From NCBI GenBank assembly GCA_963825765.1, contig CAWGUU010000012.1, forward strand, positions 1 to 64,000: 64,000 nt of DNA, written 5' to 3'. Both the position numbers and the translations under genes were made by a program. The stretch comes from CAWGUU01 sp963825765. Lineage in GTDB: Bacteria > Actinomycetota > Acidimicrobiia > Acidimicrobiales > AC-14. Shown one piece after another: positions 50,340 through 58,505 of this stretch; positions within the stretch are counted from its first letter, which is position 1; every line of letters begins with the position of its first letter. The notes under the pieces were generated by a model. It searched no databases and had not been told where the DNA came from. It saw nothing but the letters and a program-made list of their open reading frames with translations.

Positions 50340-50414
50340 ATGACGCCTGCAACCGGACCCGCTCCTGCTTTTTCGCAGACGACACCTGGCGCCATCCTCG
50401 TACTCATCCAGTAG
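50340..50414 (+). promoter_or_regulatory. ilvB leader peptide (attenuation), 24 codons
   Basis: A small frame starts at ATG 50340 (M-T-P-A-T-G-P-A-P-A-F-S-Q-T-T-P-G-A-I-L-V-L-I-Q) and ends at TAG 50412-50414. Five of the last six sense codons are Ile, Leu, Val, Leu, Ile, just before hairpins and upstream of ilvB. This is the hallmark of ribosome-mediated attenuation of branched-chain amino acid operons: stalling when charged Ile, Leu or Val tRNA is scarce favours expression. The function is inferred from layout. Confidence 0.75.
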
Positions 50415-50467
50415 CGCACGCGTCCACCGCGCGTGCGCCGAACGACCTCCCAGCCGGGAGGTCGTTC
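50414..50467 (+). terminator. ilvB attenuator hairpins
   Basis: Two stems follow the leader peptide. Stem 1 is gcgcacgcg/cgcgtgcgc at 50414-50422 and 50430-50438. Stem 2 is gaacgacctccc/gggaggtcgttc at 50440-50451 and 50456-50467 with a four-base loop, then tcattccc. Stem 2 is the likely terminator, lying 22 bp before the ilvB start. The leader stop codon touches the base of stem 1, as needed for ribosome-controlled folding. Confidence 0.72.
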
Positions 50468-50489
50468 TCATTCCCGGCCAGGAGAAGCC

Positions 50490-52223
50490 ATGAAGCTGAA
50501 CGGGGGACAAGCCCTCATCAAGAGCCTCGAGATGGAAGGCGTGGAGGTCATGTTCGGCCTCCCGGGCGGCGCCATCCTCCCGGTCTACGACCCCATCATC
50601 GACTCGCCGATCCGCCACATCCTGGTCCGCCACGAGCAGGGCGCGGGCCACATGGCGGAGGGCTACGCCCACGCCACGGGCAGGCCGGGAGTAGCCATGG
50701 TGACAAGCGGGCCGGGCGCCACCAACATCGTCACACCCCTCTGCGACGCCATGATGGACTCGATCCCGATCGTGGTCATCACCGGCCAGGTGCCGTCGGC
50801 CGCCATCGGCACCGACGCCTTCCAGGAGTGCGACACGATCGGCATCACCCGTTCGGTCACCAAGCACAACGAGCTGATCACGTCGGCCCAGGACATCCCC
50901 CGGGTGATCCGGGAGGCGTTCCACATCGCCACCACCGGCCGCCCCGGGCCGGTGCTCGTCGACATCCCCAAGGACATCGTCGACCCCCGCAACCCCAACT
51001 CGGCCATGGAGTGGTACTGGCCGGACACGATCGACCTGCCCGGCTACAAGCCCACCACCAAGGGCCACCCGCTCAAGATCCGGGAGGCGGCCCGGCTGAT
51101 CTCCGAGTCCTACCGGCCGATCATCTACGCCGGCGGCGGCATCCTCAAGGCCCGGGCGGCCGAGGCCCTCCGGGAGCTGGCCGAGCTCACCGGCATCCGG
51201 GTGGTCACCACGCTGATGGCCCGGGGCGCCTTCCCCGACTCCCACCCGCAGTGCCTGGGCATGCCCGGGATGCACGGCAACTACACGGCGGTGACGTCGA
51301 TGCAGCAGTCCGACCTGCTGATCGCCCTCGGTTCCCGCTTCGACGACAGGGTCACCGGCAAGGTCGGCTCCTTCGCACCCGACGCCAAGATCATCCACGT
51401 CGACATCGACCCCGCCGAGCTGGGCAAGGTCCGCCGCCCCGACGTCCCCATCGTGGGCGACTGCAAGGCGGTCATCGAGGAGCTGATCAAGGCGGTGCGC
51501 GACGGTGCACCCCAGCCCGACCGCACCGCCTGGAACACGCAGCTGAGCGAGTGGCAGGAGAAGTTCCCGCTGAGCTACGAGCAGGGTTGGGAGGAAGGCC
51601 ACCGGCTCAAGCCCCAGTTCTGCATCGAGTCCCTGTGCAACGCCGCGCCGGAGGGCACCATCGTGGTGTCGGGCGTCGGCCAGCACCAGATGTGGTCGAG
51701 CCAGCTGTGGCGCTTCGAGCAGCCCTACACGTGGGTCAACTCCGGCGGCCTCGGCACCATGGGCTTCGCCGTCCCGGCCGCCATCGGCGCCAAGGTGGGC
51801 ATGCCCGGCCGTACGGTCTGGGCCATCGACGGCGACGGGTGCTTCCAGATGACGGCCCAGGAGCTGGTCACCGCCGCCGCCGAGCGCATCCCGATCAAGG
51901 TGGCGATCCTCAACAACGCCTACCTGGGCATGGTGCGGCAGTGGCAGGAGCTGTTCTACGAGGAGCGCTACAGCGAGGTCTACCTGTCGCCCGACCTGCC
52001 CGACTACAAGATGTGGGCCGAGGCCATGGGCTGCGTCGGCATGAGGGTGGAGACGCCCCACGAGGTGGAGGCGGCGATCGAGAAGGCCAACTCGATCGAC
52101 GACCGCCCCGTCGTCATCGACTTCCGCTGCGACTCCGACGAGAAGGTCTACCCGATGGTCGCGGCAGGCACGTCCAACGACGACATCATCCTCGGCCCCG
52201 AGCAAGGTCCCGGAGGCCACTGA
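50490..52223 (+). CDS. ilvB: Acetolactate synthase large subunit
   Basis: A 577-residue thiamine-diphosphate enzyme making acetolactate or acetohydroxybutyrate for valine, leucine and isoleucine. N-terminal VMFGLPGGAILPVYDP and VRHEQGAGHMAEGYAHATG hold the activating Glu. Also present are VTSGPGATNIVTPLCDA, VSGVGQHQMWSSQLW, the ThDP motif AIDGDGCFQMTAQELVT with ILNNAYLGMVRQWQ, and a C-terminal PMVAAG. ATG 50490 has AGGAGA six bases upstream and directly follows the attenuator. It is the first gene of ilvB-ilvN-ilvC. Confidence 0.97.
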   Translation: MKLNGGQALIKSLEMEGVEVMFGLPGGAILPVYDPIIDSPIRHILVRHEQGAGHMAEGYAHATGRPGVAMVTSGPGATNIVTPLCDAMMDSIPIVVITGQVPSAAIGTDAFQECDTIGITRSVTKHNELITSAQDIPRVIREAFHIATTGRPGPVLVDIPKDIVDPRNPNSAMEWYWPDTIDLPGYKPTTKGHPLKIREAARLISESYRPIIYAGGGILKARAAEALRELAELTGIRVVTTLMARGAFPDSHPQCLGMPGMHGNYTAVTSMQQSDLLIALGSRFDDRVTGKVGSFAPDAKIIHVDIDPAELGKVRRPDVPIVGDCKAVIEELIKAVRDGAPQPDRTAWNTQLSEWQEKFPLSYEQGWEEGHRLKPQFCIESLCNAAPEGTIVVSGVGQHQMWSSQLWRFEQPYTWVNSGGLGTMGFAVPAAIGAKVGMPGRTVWAIDGDGCFQMTAQELVTAAAERIPIKVAILNNAYLGMVRQWQELFYEERYSEVYLSPDLPDYKMWAEAMGCVGMRVETPHEVEAAIEKANSIDDRPVVIDFRCDSDEKVYPMVAAGTSNDDIILGPEQGPGGH

Positions 52224-52282
52224 TGTTTCGCACTCACTCCGCGCCGTCTGCGACCGCCGGCAGCGTCCAAGACCAGGTGAGA

Positions 52283-52328
52283 GTGCAAAAAGGGCGCTAT
52301 ATGCGACCTTTTTGCACGCTCATGAGCG
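52283..52328. promoter_or_regulatory. Inverted repeat between ilvB and ilvN
   Basis: gtgcaaaaagg (52283-52293) and cctttttgcac (52307-52317) form an 11-bp perfect stem. After a one-base mismatch, cgc/gcg extends it around a five-base loop. A second perfect palindrome, cgctcatgagcg (52317-52328), abuts it. The sequence is strikingly AT-rich for this DNA. It could be a processing or partial-termination hairpin or a protein-binding site; none can be proven here. Confidence 0.75.
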
Positions 52329-52341
52329 AAAGGTGGCGCTG

Positions 52342-52881
52342 ATGGCCGCGCCCTCCAAGCCCGCCCACCACATCCTCTCGGTCCTGGTCGAGAACAAGGC
52401 CGGCGTGCTGGCCCGGGTGTCCAGCCTGTTCGCCCGGCGGGGGTTCAACATCTACTCGCTGGCGGTGGCGCCCACCGACAACGAGCGCTTCAGCCGCATC
52501 ACCATCGTGGTCGACGTGGAGTCGACGCCGCTGGAGCAGATCACCAAGCAGCTGTTCAAGCTCATCAACGTGGTCAAGATCACCGAGCTCTCGCCCCAGG
52601 ACGCGGTCGAGCGGGAGATGATGCTGGTCAGCGTGCACGCCGACGCCGCCACCCGCGCCCAGGTCATCCAGCTGGTGCAGGTGTTCGAGGGTCGTATCAT
52701 CGACGTGGGGCTCGAGCAGCTGACCGTCGTGCTGGCCGGGCCACCGTCGAAGCTCGACGACTTCGAGGACCTCATGAGGGCATTCGGCATCGCCCAGCTC
52801 CAGCGCACCGGCCGGATCGCCCTGCCCAAGCTCGAACGCCAGCCGTCGCGGCTGCGCAGTGTCTCCGGAAAGGTGGGTTAG
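52342..52881 (+). CDS. ilvN: Acetolactate synthase small subunit
   Basis: A 179-residue regulatory subunit that gives valine feedback inhibition. The N-terminal ACT domain reads HHILSVLVENKAGVLARVSS, LFARRGFNIYSLAVAP and RITIVVDVESTPLEQITKQL. The C-terminal domain has REMMLVSVHADAATRAQVIQ and VVLAGPPSKLDDFEDLMRAF. ATG 52342 is chosen because GAAAGGTGG lies just upstream and the sequence matches the family start; in-frame upstream codons fall in the inverted repeat. ilvC starts one base after its stop. Confidence 0.95.
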   Translation: MAAPSKPAHHILSVLVENKAGVLARVSSLFARRGFNIYSLAVAPTDNERFSRITIVVDVESTPLEQITKQLFKLINVVKITELSPQDAVEREMMLVSVHADAATRAQVIQLVQVFEGRIIDVGLEQLTVVLAGPPSKLDDFEDLMRAFGIAQLQRTGRIALPKLERQPSRLRSVSGKVG

Positions 52882-53907
52882 ATGGCCAACGTCTACTACG
52901 AGAAGGACGCGGACCCCGCGCTCATCGCCAGTCGCAAGGTGGCGGTGATCGGATACGGATCGCAGGGCCACGCCCACGCCCTCAACCTGAAGGACTCCGG
53001 CGTCGACGTCAGGGTCGGGCTGCGGGAAGGGTCCGGGTCGTGGGCCAAGGCCGAGGCCGCCGGCCTACGGGTTGCCACCATCGCCCAGGCCACCGCCGAG
53101 GCCGACCTGATCATGATCCTGGCCCCCGACACCGAGCAAAAGGCGATCTACGAGGCCGACATCGAGCCCAACCTGGTCGACGGCGACGCCATCTTCTTCG
53201 CCCACGGCTTCAACATCCGGTTCGGCCTCATCCGCCCGCCTGCCGGCGTCGACGTGGGCATGGTGGCGCCCAAGGGGCCGGGGCACCTGGTGCGGCGCAC
53301 GTTCGAGTCGGGCGGCGGCACGCCCTCGCTCATCGCCGTGTCCCAGGACGAGTCGGGCAAGGCCAAGGCCCTCGCCCTCTCCTACGCCCACGCCCTGGGG
53401 GCCACCCGGGCCGGGGTGCTGGAGACCACCTTCGAGGAGGAGACCGAGACCGACCTGTTCGGCGAGCAGGTCGTGCTGTGCGGCGGGCTCACCGAGCTGA
53501 TCATGGCCGGCTACGAGACCCTCGTCGATGCCGGGTACCAGCCGGAGTCGGCCTACTTCGAGTGCCTCCACGAGGTGAAGCTCATCGTCGACCTGATGTA
53601 CGAGAACGGCATCTCGGGCATGCGGTTCTCGATCTCGGACACCGCCGAGTACGGCGACTACACCCGCGGCCCCCGGATCATCACCGACGAGACCCGCGCC
53701 GAGATGCGCCGGATCCTCGACGAGATCCAGGACGGGCGCTTCGCCGAGGAGTGGGTGGCCGAGAACAAGGCGGGCCGGCCCCGGTTCAACGAGCTGCGCA
53801 AAAAGGGCAGCGAGCACCCCATCGAGGCGGTGGGTGCCGACCTGCGGGCCATGATGCCGTGGATCTCGGCCGGCAAGGCCAAGCCCCAGGACGTCTCCGG
53901 AGGCTGA
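52882..53907 (+). CDS. ilvC: Ketol-acid reductoisomerase (class I)
   Basis: A 341-residue enzyme converting acetolactate to dihydroxyisovalerate with NADPH. It opens with MANVYYEKDADPALI. The nucleotide site is VAVIGYGSQGHAHALNLKDS, with VRVGLREGS in the specificity loop (Arg and Ser typical of NADPH use). Metal-site blocks are APKGPGHLVRRTFESGGG, ETETDLFGEQVVLCGGLTEL and FECLHEVKLIVDLMYENG. Length is standard for class I. It directly follows ilvN and its stop overlaps the next frame. Confidence 0.97.
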   Translation: MANVYYEKDADPALIASRKVAVIGYGSQGHAHALNLKDSGVDVRVGLREGSGSWAKAEAAGLRVATIAQATAEADLIMILAPDTEQKAIYEADIEPNLVDGDAIFFAHGFNIRFGLIRPPAGVDVGMVAPKGPGHLVRRTFESGGGTPSLIAVSQDESGKAKALALSYAHALGATRAGVLETTFEEETETDLFGEQVVLCGGLTELIMAGYETLVDAGYQPESAYFECLHEVKLIVDLMYENGISGMRFSISDTAEYGDYTRGPRIITDETRAEMRRILDEIQDGRFAEEWVAENKAGRPRFNELRKKGSEHPIEAVGADLRAMMPWISAGKAKPQDVSGG

Positions 53908-54410
53908 GCACGCCGGGCGCTGACACCGGCCGCCACCTCGCCGAGTTCAACGTCGCCCGGCTACGGGCGCCGATCGACGATCCCGCCAATCGCGGGTTCG
54001 TCGACGGGTTCGTCCGGATCAGCCGCCTGGCCGAGCGCTCCCCCGGGTTCGTCTGGCGGCTGGAGTCGCCCACCGGGCACCCGGCCGTCGTGGAGGCCGA
54101 CGAGCGCACCATCGGGACGGTCTCGGTGTGGGAATCGTACGAGTTCCTGCACGACTTCGTCTACCGCAGCACCCACGGCCGGTACACGGCCCGGCGCGAC
54201 AAGTGGTTCGCACGCCTGCCCGGCCCGACGACGGTGCTGTGGTGGATCCCGGTCGGCGAGCGCCCCTCGCTGGAGCAGGCCAAGGCCCGTCTCGAGCACC
54301 TGAGACGGCACGGGCCGACGCCGCAGGCGTTCTCCCTCCTGCGCCGGTTCGACGCCACCGGACGGCCCGTCCAGGACAATCGGCGCGAGTCGGACAGGCC
54401 CGTCCGGTAG
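53904..54410 (+). CDS. DUF3291 domain-containing protein
   Basis: About 168 residues with the DUF3291 pattern: HLAEFNVARLRAPIDDPANR, FVDGFVRISRLAERSPGFVW and RTIGTVSVWESYEFLHDFVY. RDKWFARLPGPTTVLWWIPV and PSLEQAKARLEHLRRHGPTP complete it. The domain belongs to the dimeric alpha/beta barrel group; function is unknown. No ATG or GTG precedes the conserved part. A CTG at 53904-53906 overlapping the ilvC TGA (CTGA) is the most plausible start, implying coupling to ilvC, but an indel near the start cannot be excluded. Confidence 0.75.
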   Translation: MSTPGADTGRHLAEFNVARLRAPIDDPANRGFVDGFVRISRLAERSPGFVWRLESPTGHPAVVEADERTIGTVSVWESYEFLHDFVYRSTHGRYTARRDKWFARLPGPTTVLWWIPVGERPSLEQAKARLEHLRRHGPTPQAFSLLRRFDATGRPVQDNRRESDRPVR

Positions 54411-54544
54411 AGTCGTCTCAGCGGTGGCGCCAGCAGGTGTCGCCGGGGTCGAGTGCGAGTGCGTTACCCAGCGCAGGGTTTCCGTTCTTCGGAGCGTGTG
54501 GCCGCAGCATCAACGGCCAACCACCGAATCGAAAGGAACCACCC

Positions 54545-56020
54545 ATGTCACCCGCCCCCACCGGCGCGCGCCGTCGCGGTCGCCGCCCCTCCCAGTACGC
54601 CACGCAGCACGCCACGTCTGGCCCATCGCGGCCCAGCGCGCCGCGCCGCGAGCCGGCGCTGAACTACGAGCTGGTCCAGGCGCCCGTCGAGGAAACCACC
54701 TTCGCCGCCCTCGGCGTGCCCGCCGCGATCATCGCCGCTCTGGTCAAGGCCGGCTGCCCGACGCCGTTCCCCATCCAGGCCGCCACCCTGCCCAGCGCCC
54801 TCGCCGGCCGTGACGTCCTCGGCCGGGCCATCACCGGCAGCGGCAAGACCGCCGCCTTCGCCATCCCGATGGTCGTGGCCATCGCCGGTTCGACCAAGGC
54901 CCGCCGCCCGAACATGCCGCGCTCGCTGGTGCTCGTCCCCACCCGGGAGCTGGCCAGCCAGGTGGCCAAGACGATCATGCCGCTGGCCCGGGCCATGGGC
55001 CTGAGCGTCGCCACCGTGCACGGCGGCGTCAGCCAGGGCCCGCAGGTCAGCGCCCTGCGCAAGGGCCTCGACGTGCTCGTCGCCTGCCCCGGTCGCCTGG
55101 AGGACCTGATCGAGCAGGGCCACTGCCGGCTCGGCGCGGTCGAGGTCGCCGTGCTCGACGAGGCCGACCACCTCGCCGACCTGGGCTTTCTCCCTGCCGT
55201 GCAGCGGATCCTCGACCAGACGCCGGCCGGCGGCCAGCGCATGCTGTTCTCGGCCACCCTCGACAAGGGTGTCGACATTGTGGTCCGCCGCTATCTGAAC
55301 AACCCCGTCACCCACTCCGTCGACAGCGTCGACGCCACGCCGCCCGACCTCGAGCATCACGCCTTCACGGTGGCGCCCGACGACAAGGCGGCCGTGGTGC
55401 GGGAGCTGGCGTCGGGCAAGCAGCGGAGCCTGCTCTTCACCCGCACCAAGCACGGGGCCAAGAAGCTGGCCAAGGACCTGACGGCCCGGGGCATCCCCGC
55501 CCTCGACCTCCACGGCAACCTCTCCCAGGCCCAGCGCGACAGGAACCTGGCGGAGTTCGCCAATGGCAGGACGAGGGTGCTGGTCGCCACCGACGTCGCC
55601 GCCCGTGGCATCCACGTCGACGACATCGCCCTCGTCGTCCACGTCGACCCGCCGACCGAGCACAAGGCCTACCTCCACCGCTCCGGGCGCACGGCCCGGG
55701 CCGGTGCCAAGGGCGCGGTGGTCACGGTCATCCTGCCGGACCAGGCGCGCGAGGTCGCCAGCATGATCCGCCAGGCAGGAGTCCGACCGGCCTCGTCCCG
55801 AGTCGGCCCGGGAGCCCTCCAGACCGCGGCGCTCACCGGTCCCTTCGCCGAGCCCGTGTTCCGCCCGCAGGCGGCGCCGGTCTCACCCGGACCGACGCGC
55901 GGCCCGGCCCGGGGATCGTCCGGCGCCTACCGAGGCTTCGGCGGCGGGGCCAAGCGGCCGGCGCGACAGGCGTTCGGCGCAGGCGCCAGCGCTGGCGCGG
56001 GCCGCAGACGCTCTCGCTAG
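54545..56020 (+). CDS. DEAD-box ATP-dependent RNA helicase
   Basis: A 491-residue helicase. The Q-motif region is TTFAALGVPAAIIAALVKAG, CPTPFPIQAATLPSAL. Motif I is GRAITGSGKTAAFAIP, Ia LVPTRELASQVAK, II VAVLDEADHLADLGF, III MLFSATLD, and V/VI RVLVATDVAARGIHVDD and HRSGRTARAG. The N-terminus is basic (GARRRGRRPSQY), and the C-terminal tail is rich in Gly, Pro and Arg and may bind RNA. ATG 54545 has AAAGGA upstream. The 134-bp region before it could be a regulatory 5' UTR, as in cold-induced helicases, but no defined structure is evident. Confidence 0.95.
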   Translation: MSPAPTGARRRGRRPSQYATQHATSGPSRPSAPRREPALNYELVQAPVEETTFAALGVPAAIIAALVKAGCPTPFPIQAATLPSALAGRDVLGRAITGSGKTAAFAIPMVVAIAGSTKARRPNMPRSLVLVPTRELASQVAKTIMPLARAMGLSVATVHGGVSQGPQVSALRKGLDVLVACPGRLEDLIEQGHCRLGAVEVAVLDEADHLADLGFLPAVQRILDQTPAGGQRMLFSATLDKGVDIVVRRYLNNPVTHSVDSVDATPPDLEHHAFTVAPDDKAAVVRELASGKQRSLLFTRTKHGAKKLAKDLTARGIPALDLHGNLSQAQRDRNLAEFANGRTRVLVATDVAARGIHVDDIALVVHVDPPTEHKAYLHRSGRTARAGAKGAVVTVILPDQAREVASMIRQAGVRPASSRVGPGALQTAALTGPFAEPVFRPQAAPVSPGPTRGPARGSSGAYRGFGGGAKRPARQAFGAGASAGAGRRRSR

Positions 56021-56029
56021 ACGCTCGCC

Positions 56030-56548
56030 TCAGGCGGTCAGCTTCAGCCGGTCCGCCGTGGCCAGTGCCGACAGCCGGCGCAGGCCGCGGTGCTGGAGCA
56101 CGCGCACCGTCCCGGGACGCTTGCCCATCAGCTCGGCCACTTGTGACACCTGCAAGCCGCCGACGACCCTGAGCAGAACCACCTCGGCCTGGTCGGGCGT
56201 CAGAGCGGCGGCGACGCGGGCGACGACGGCCTCGGTGGCCATCCGGTCGAGGGCGGTCTCGTCGGGATGATCGGCGCACGGCCGGTCGTCGAGCCGGTCG
56301 CCGTCCACGGGGTCGGTCCGGCGCCGGCACGCACGGCGGTGCCCGTCGATGACCCGCCGGCGGGCGATGGTGTACAGCCACGACCGGAACGCGGTCTGGT
56401 CGCCGTGGAACCGGGGCAGGCAGGCCATGACCTCCACCCAGACGTCGGCCGCCAGGTCCTCGGACGAGGCCGGGGCAACGCTCCTCAGGTAGCGCAGAAG
56501 TCCGGGCTGGAGCTCCCTGTACAGCGCCGCGAGGTCCGTCCGGTCCAT
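56030..56548 (-). CDS. ECF-type RNA polymerase sigma factor
   Basis: A 172-residue sigma-70-like factor with regions 2 and 4 only. Region 2 has LYRELQPGLLRYLRSVAPAS, EDLAADVWVEVMACLPRFHG and TAFRSWLYTIARRRVIDGHR. Region 4 has LTPDQAEVVLLRVVGGLQVS, QVAELMGKRPGTVRVLQHRG and LRRLSAL. It lacks an obvious adjacent zinc-containing anti-sigma gene. The codirectional gene upstream (56601-57242) encodes a secreted cysteine-repeat protein, 52 bp away, and could be functionally linked. The gene converges with the helicase gene. Confidence 0.92.
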   Translation of the reverse strand: MDRTDLAALYRELQPGLLRYLRSVAPASSEDLAADVWVEVMACLPRFHGDQTAFRSWLYTIARRRVIDGHRRACRRRTDPVDGDRLDDRPCADHPDETALDRMATEAVVARVAAALTPDQAEVVLLRVVGGLQVSQVAELMGKRPGTVRVLQHRGLRRLSALATADRLKLTA

Positions 56549-56600
56549 ACCGCGCTCATCGACGCAACCCGCCGGAAACTGAAGCGGGTGGACGAGGCGG

Positions 56601-57242
56601 TCAGCCCTTCTTCATGCACTCCCGCACGAGCGGCCTCAATGTCGCCCGGTCGGCGTCGGGCGAGGCGGCACGGGCCTCGGCCATGCAGCTGCGCAGCTTC
56701 CCGAACCTCTCCTTCGCCGCGCCCACGTCGACGCCGGCCTGCTCCAGGCACGGCTTGGCCGCCTCCTTCAGCGCCGGCCTCTCCGCGTCCGGGTTGGCCT
56801 CCTTGGCGCCCTTCAGACACTCACGGACGGCCTCCGCCTTGGCCCGCATCTCCGGGGACAGCCTCGGGAGGTCGACGCCGGCCTCCTGCAGGCACGCAGC
56901 CGCCGCTTCCCTGACGGCAGCCTTGTCCGCATCGGGGTTTGCCTGCCGGGCCGTCTCCATGCATGCCTTCGCCGCGTCCCGCTTGGCCTGCGCCTCCGGC
57001 GACCGCTTGGGCAGCTCGATGCCGGCGTCCTCGACACAGGCGGCGACGGCGTCCTTCAGCGCCGCCCGCTCGGCGTCCGGGCTCGCGGCCCGCGCCTGCT
57101 CCATGCACGTCTGCACCGCCTCCCTCTTGGCCGCCCTGGCCTCCCGGCCGGGTGAGGGACCGTCGTCGGCCCACGCGACCGCGCCAACCCCGATCCCGAA
57201 GAGGACCGCCGTCCCGACCAGTACCCCGAGGATGCGCTTCAC
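56601..57242 (-). CDS. Secreted helical protein with four CX22C repeats
   Basis: A 213-residue protein with a signal peptide (RILGVLVGTAVLFGIGVGAV, then A-W-A). Four helical-hairpin repeats follow, each with two cysteines exactly 23 positions apart (C-x22-C). They start CMEQARAASPDAERAAL, CMETARQANPDADKAAV, CLKGAKEANPDAERPAL and CMAEARAASPDADRATL. The conserved turn (A/N)SPDA(E/D) between helices and the regular cysteine pairing suggest each unit is a disulfide-locked helical hairpin. I do not recognise a named family. It precedes the ECF sigma factor gene in the same direction, hinting at an envelope or redox-sensing role, but that is speculation. Confidence 0.7.
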   Translation of the reverse strand: MKRILGVLVGTAVLFGIGVGAVAWADDGPSPGREARAAKREAVQTCMEQARAASPDAERAALKDAVAACVEDAGIELPKRSPEAQAKRDAAKACMETARQANPDADKAAVREAAAACLQEAGVDLPRLSPEMRAKAEAVRECLKGAKEANPDAERPALKEAAKPCLEQAGVDVGAAKERFGKLRSCMAEARAASPDADRATLRPLVRECMKKG

Positions 57243-57333
57243 GTCAGTGCCAGCTCCTTGTCGACCAGGACACCCATTGTCGCCGTCGCAGATGACGGCT
57301 TGGTCGCGGTGGGATGAGGATTCCGTGAGGGAA

Positions 57334-58483
57334 TTAGCCGGCGAGGGCCGCGATCACGTGGTCGATGGCCCGGGTGAGGACATCGACGTCGGCGGCGTCG
57401 ACCGCCGGGTACATGGCGATCCGCAGCTGGTTGCGGCCGAGCCGGCGATAGGACTCGGTGTCGACGATGCCATTGGCCCGCAGCACCTTCGACACCACCC
57501 CGGCGTCGACGGCGGGGTCGAGGTCGATGGTGCCGACCACGGGGCTGCGCTGGGCAGGGTCGGCCACGAAGGGGCTGGCGTAGGGCGACGCCTCGGCCCA
57601 GCCGTACAGGACGGTGGACGACGCCTCGGACCGTCCGGCGGCCCATTCGAGGCCCCCGGCGTCGAGCATCCACTCGATCTGCTCGACCAGAAGGAACAGC
57701 GTGGCCAACGCCGGCGTGTTGTAGGTCTGGTCGAGCCGCGAGCTCTCGATGGCCATCGTGAGGCTCAGGCTGGCTGGCATCCAACGTCCCGAGGCCTGGA
57801 TCCTGTCGACCCGTTCGACGGCGGCGGGGGAGAGGAGGGCCAGCCACAGGCCCCCGTCCGACGCGAAGCACTTCTGGGGAGCGAAGTAGTAGGCGTCGAA
57901 GTCGTGGGGGTCGACCCGCATCCCACCCGCGGCCGACGTGGCGTCGACCAGCACAAGCGCTGCATCCGACGATCCTGGCTCGGCCGACGCTGGCCGTCGC
58001 ACCGCCATGGCCACGCCGGTGGAGGTCTCGTTGTGGGTGAAGGCGTAGGCGTCGACGTCCGCGCTCGGGCGGATCTCGGGATGGGTGCCCAACGCCGACT
58101 CGATCACCTCGGGATCCTCGAGGTGCGGCGCCGCCTTCGCCGTGGCCGCGAACGACGCCGAGAACTGGCCGAAGGACATGTGCTGGCTGCGCCGCTCGAT
58201 CAGACCGAAGGTGGCCATGTCCCAGAAGAGGGCGGCGCCACCGTTGCCCAGGGCGACCTCGTAGCCGTCGGGCAGGGCGAACAGCTCACCCAGGCCGGCC
58301 CGCACCCGGCCGACCATCGAGCGGACAGTCGCGGCCCGGTGGCTGGTGCCGAGGTAGGTCCTGGCGTGGGCGGCTAGAGCGTCCACGGCGCGCTCGGGGA
58401 ACCTTCGACGGCCCACTGCCGAAGCGGCCGTCGCCGGGGAGCAGGTCGGGGGGCAGGCGGATATCGGGGTCTGGAGTGGCCAT
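57334..58483 (-). pseudogene. serC: Phosphoserine aminotransferase (SerC), one frameshift near the N-terminus
   Basis: A PLP class V aminotransferase making phosphoserine from 3-phosphohydroxypyruvate; close to the actinobacterial long-type SerC. From ATG 58483 it begins MATPDPDIRLPPDLLPGDGR, FGSGPSKV. One base is extra in a CCCC run near 58398, after which the frame continues PERAVDALAAHARTYLGTSH, HNETSTGVAMAVRRP, and VLVDATSAAGGMRVDPHDFD. The cofactor lysine is in YYFAPQKCFASDGG. RLGRNQLRIAMYPAVDAADV forms the C-terminus. Apart from the shift it is full length (about 380 residues). The single homopolymer error suggests sequencing error rather than true decay. It is divergent from aspC by only 22 bp. 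Confidence 0.87.
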
Positions 58484-58505
58484 GACGTGTGCAACTATCG
58501 CGCCC

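Noticed and set aside
50414..50467. T-box riboswitch upstream of ilvB
   Set aside because: No specifier loop or T-box sequence; the short peptide rich in I/L/V fits ribosome-mediated attenuation better.
54128..54544. N-terminal extension of the DEAD-box helicase
   Set aside because: It overlaps the DUF3291 gene in another frame; ATG 54545 has a ribosome binding site.
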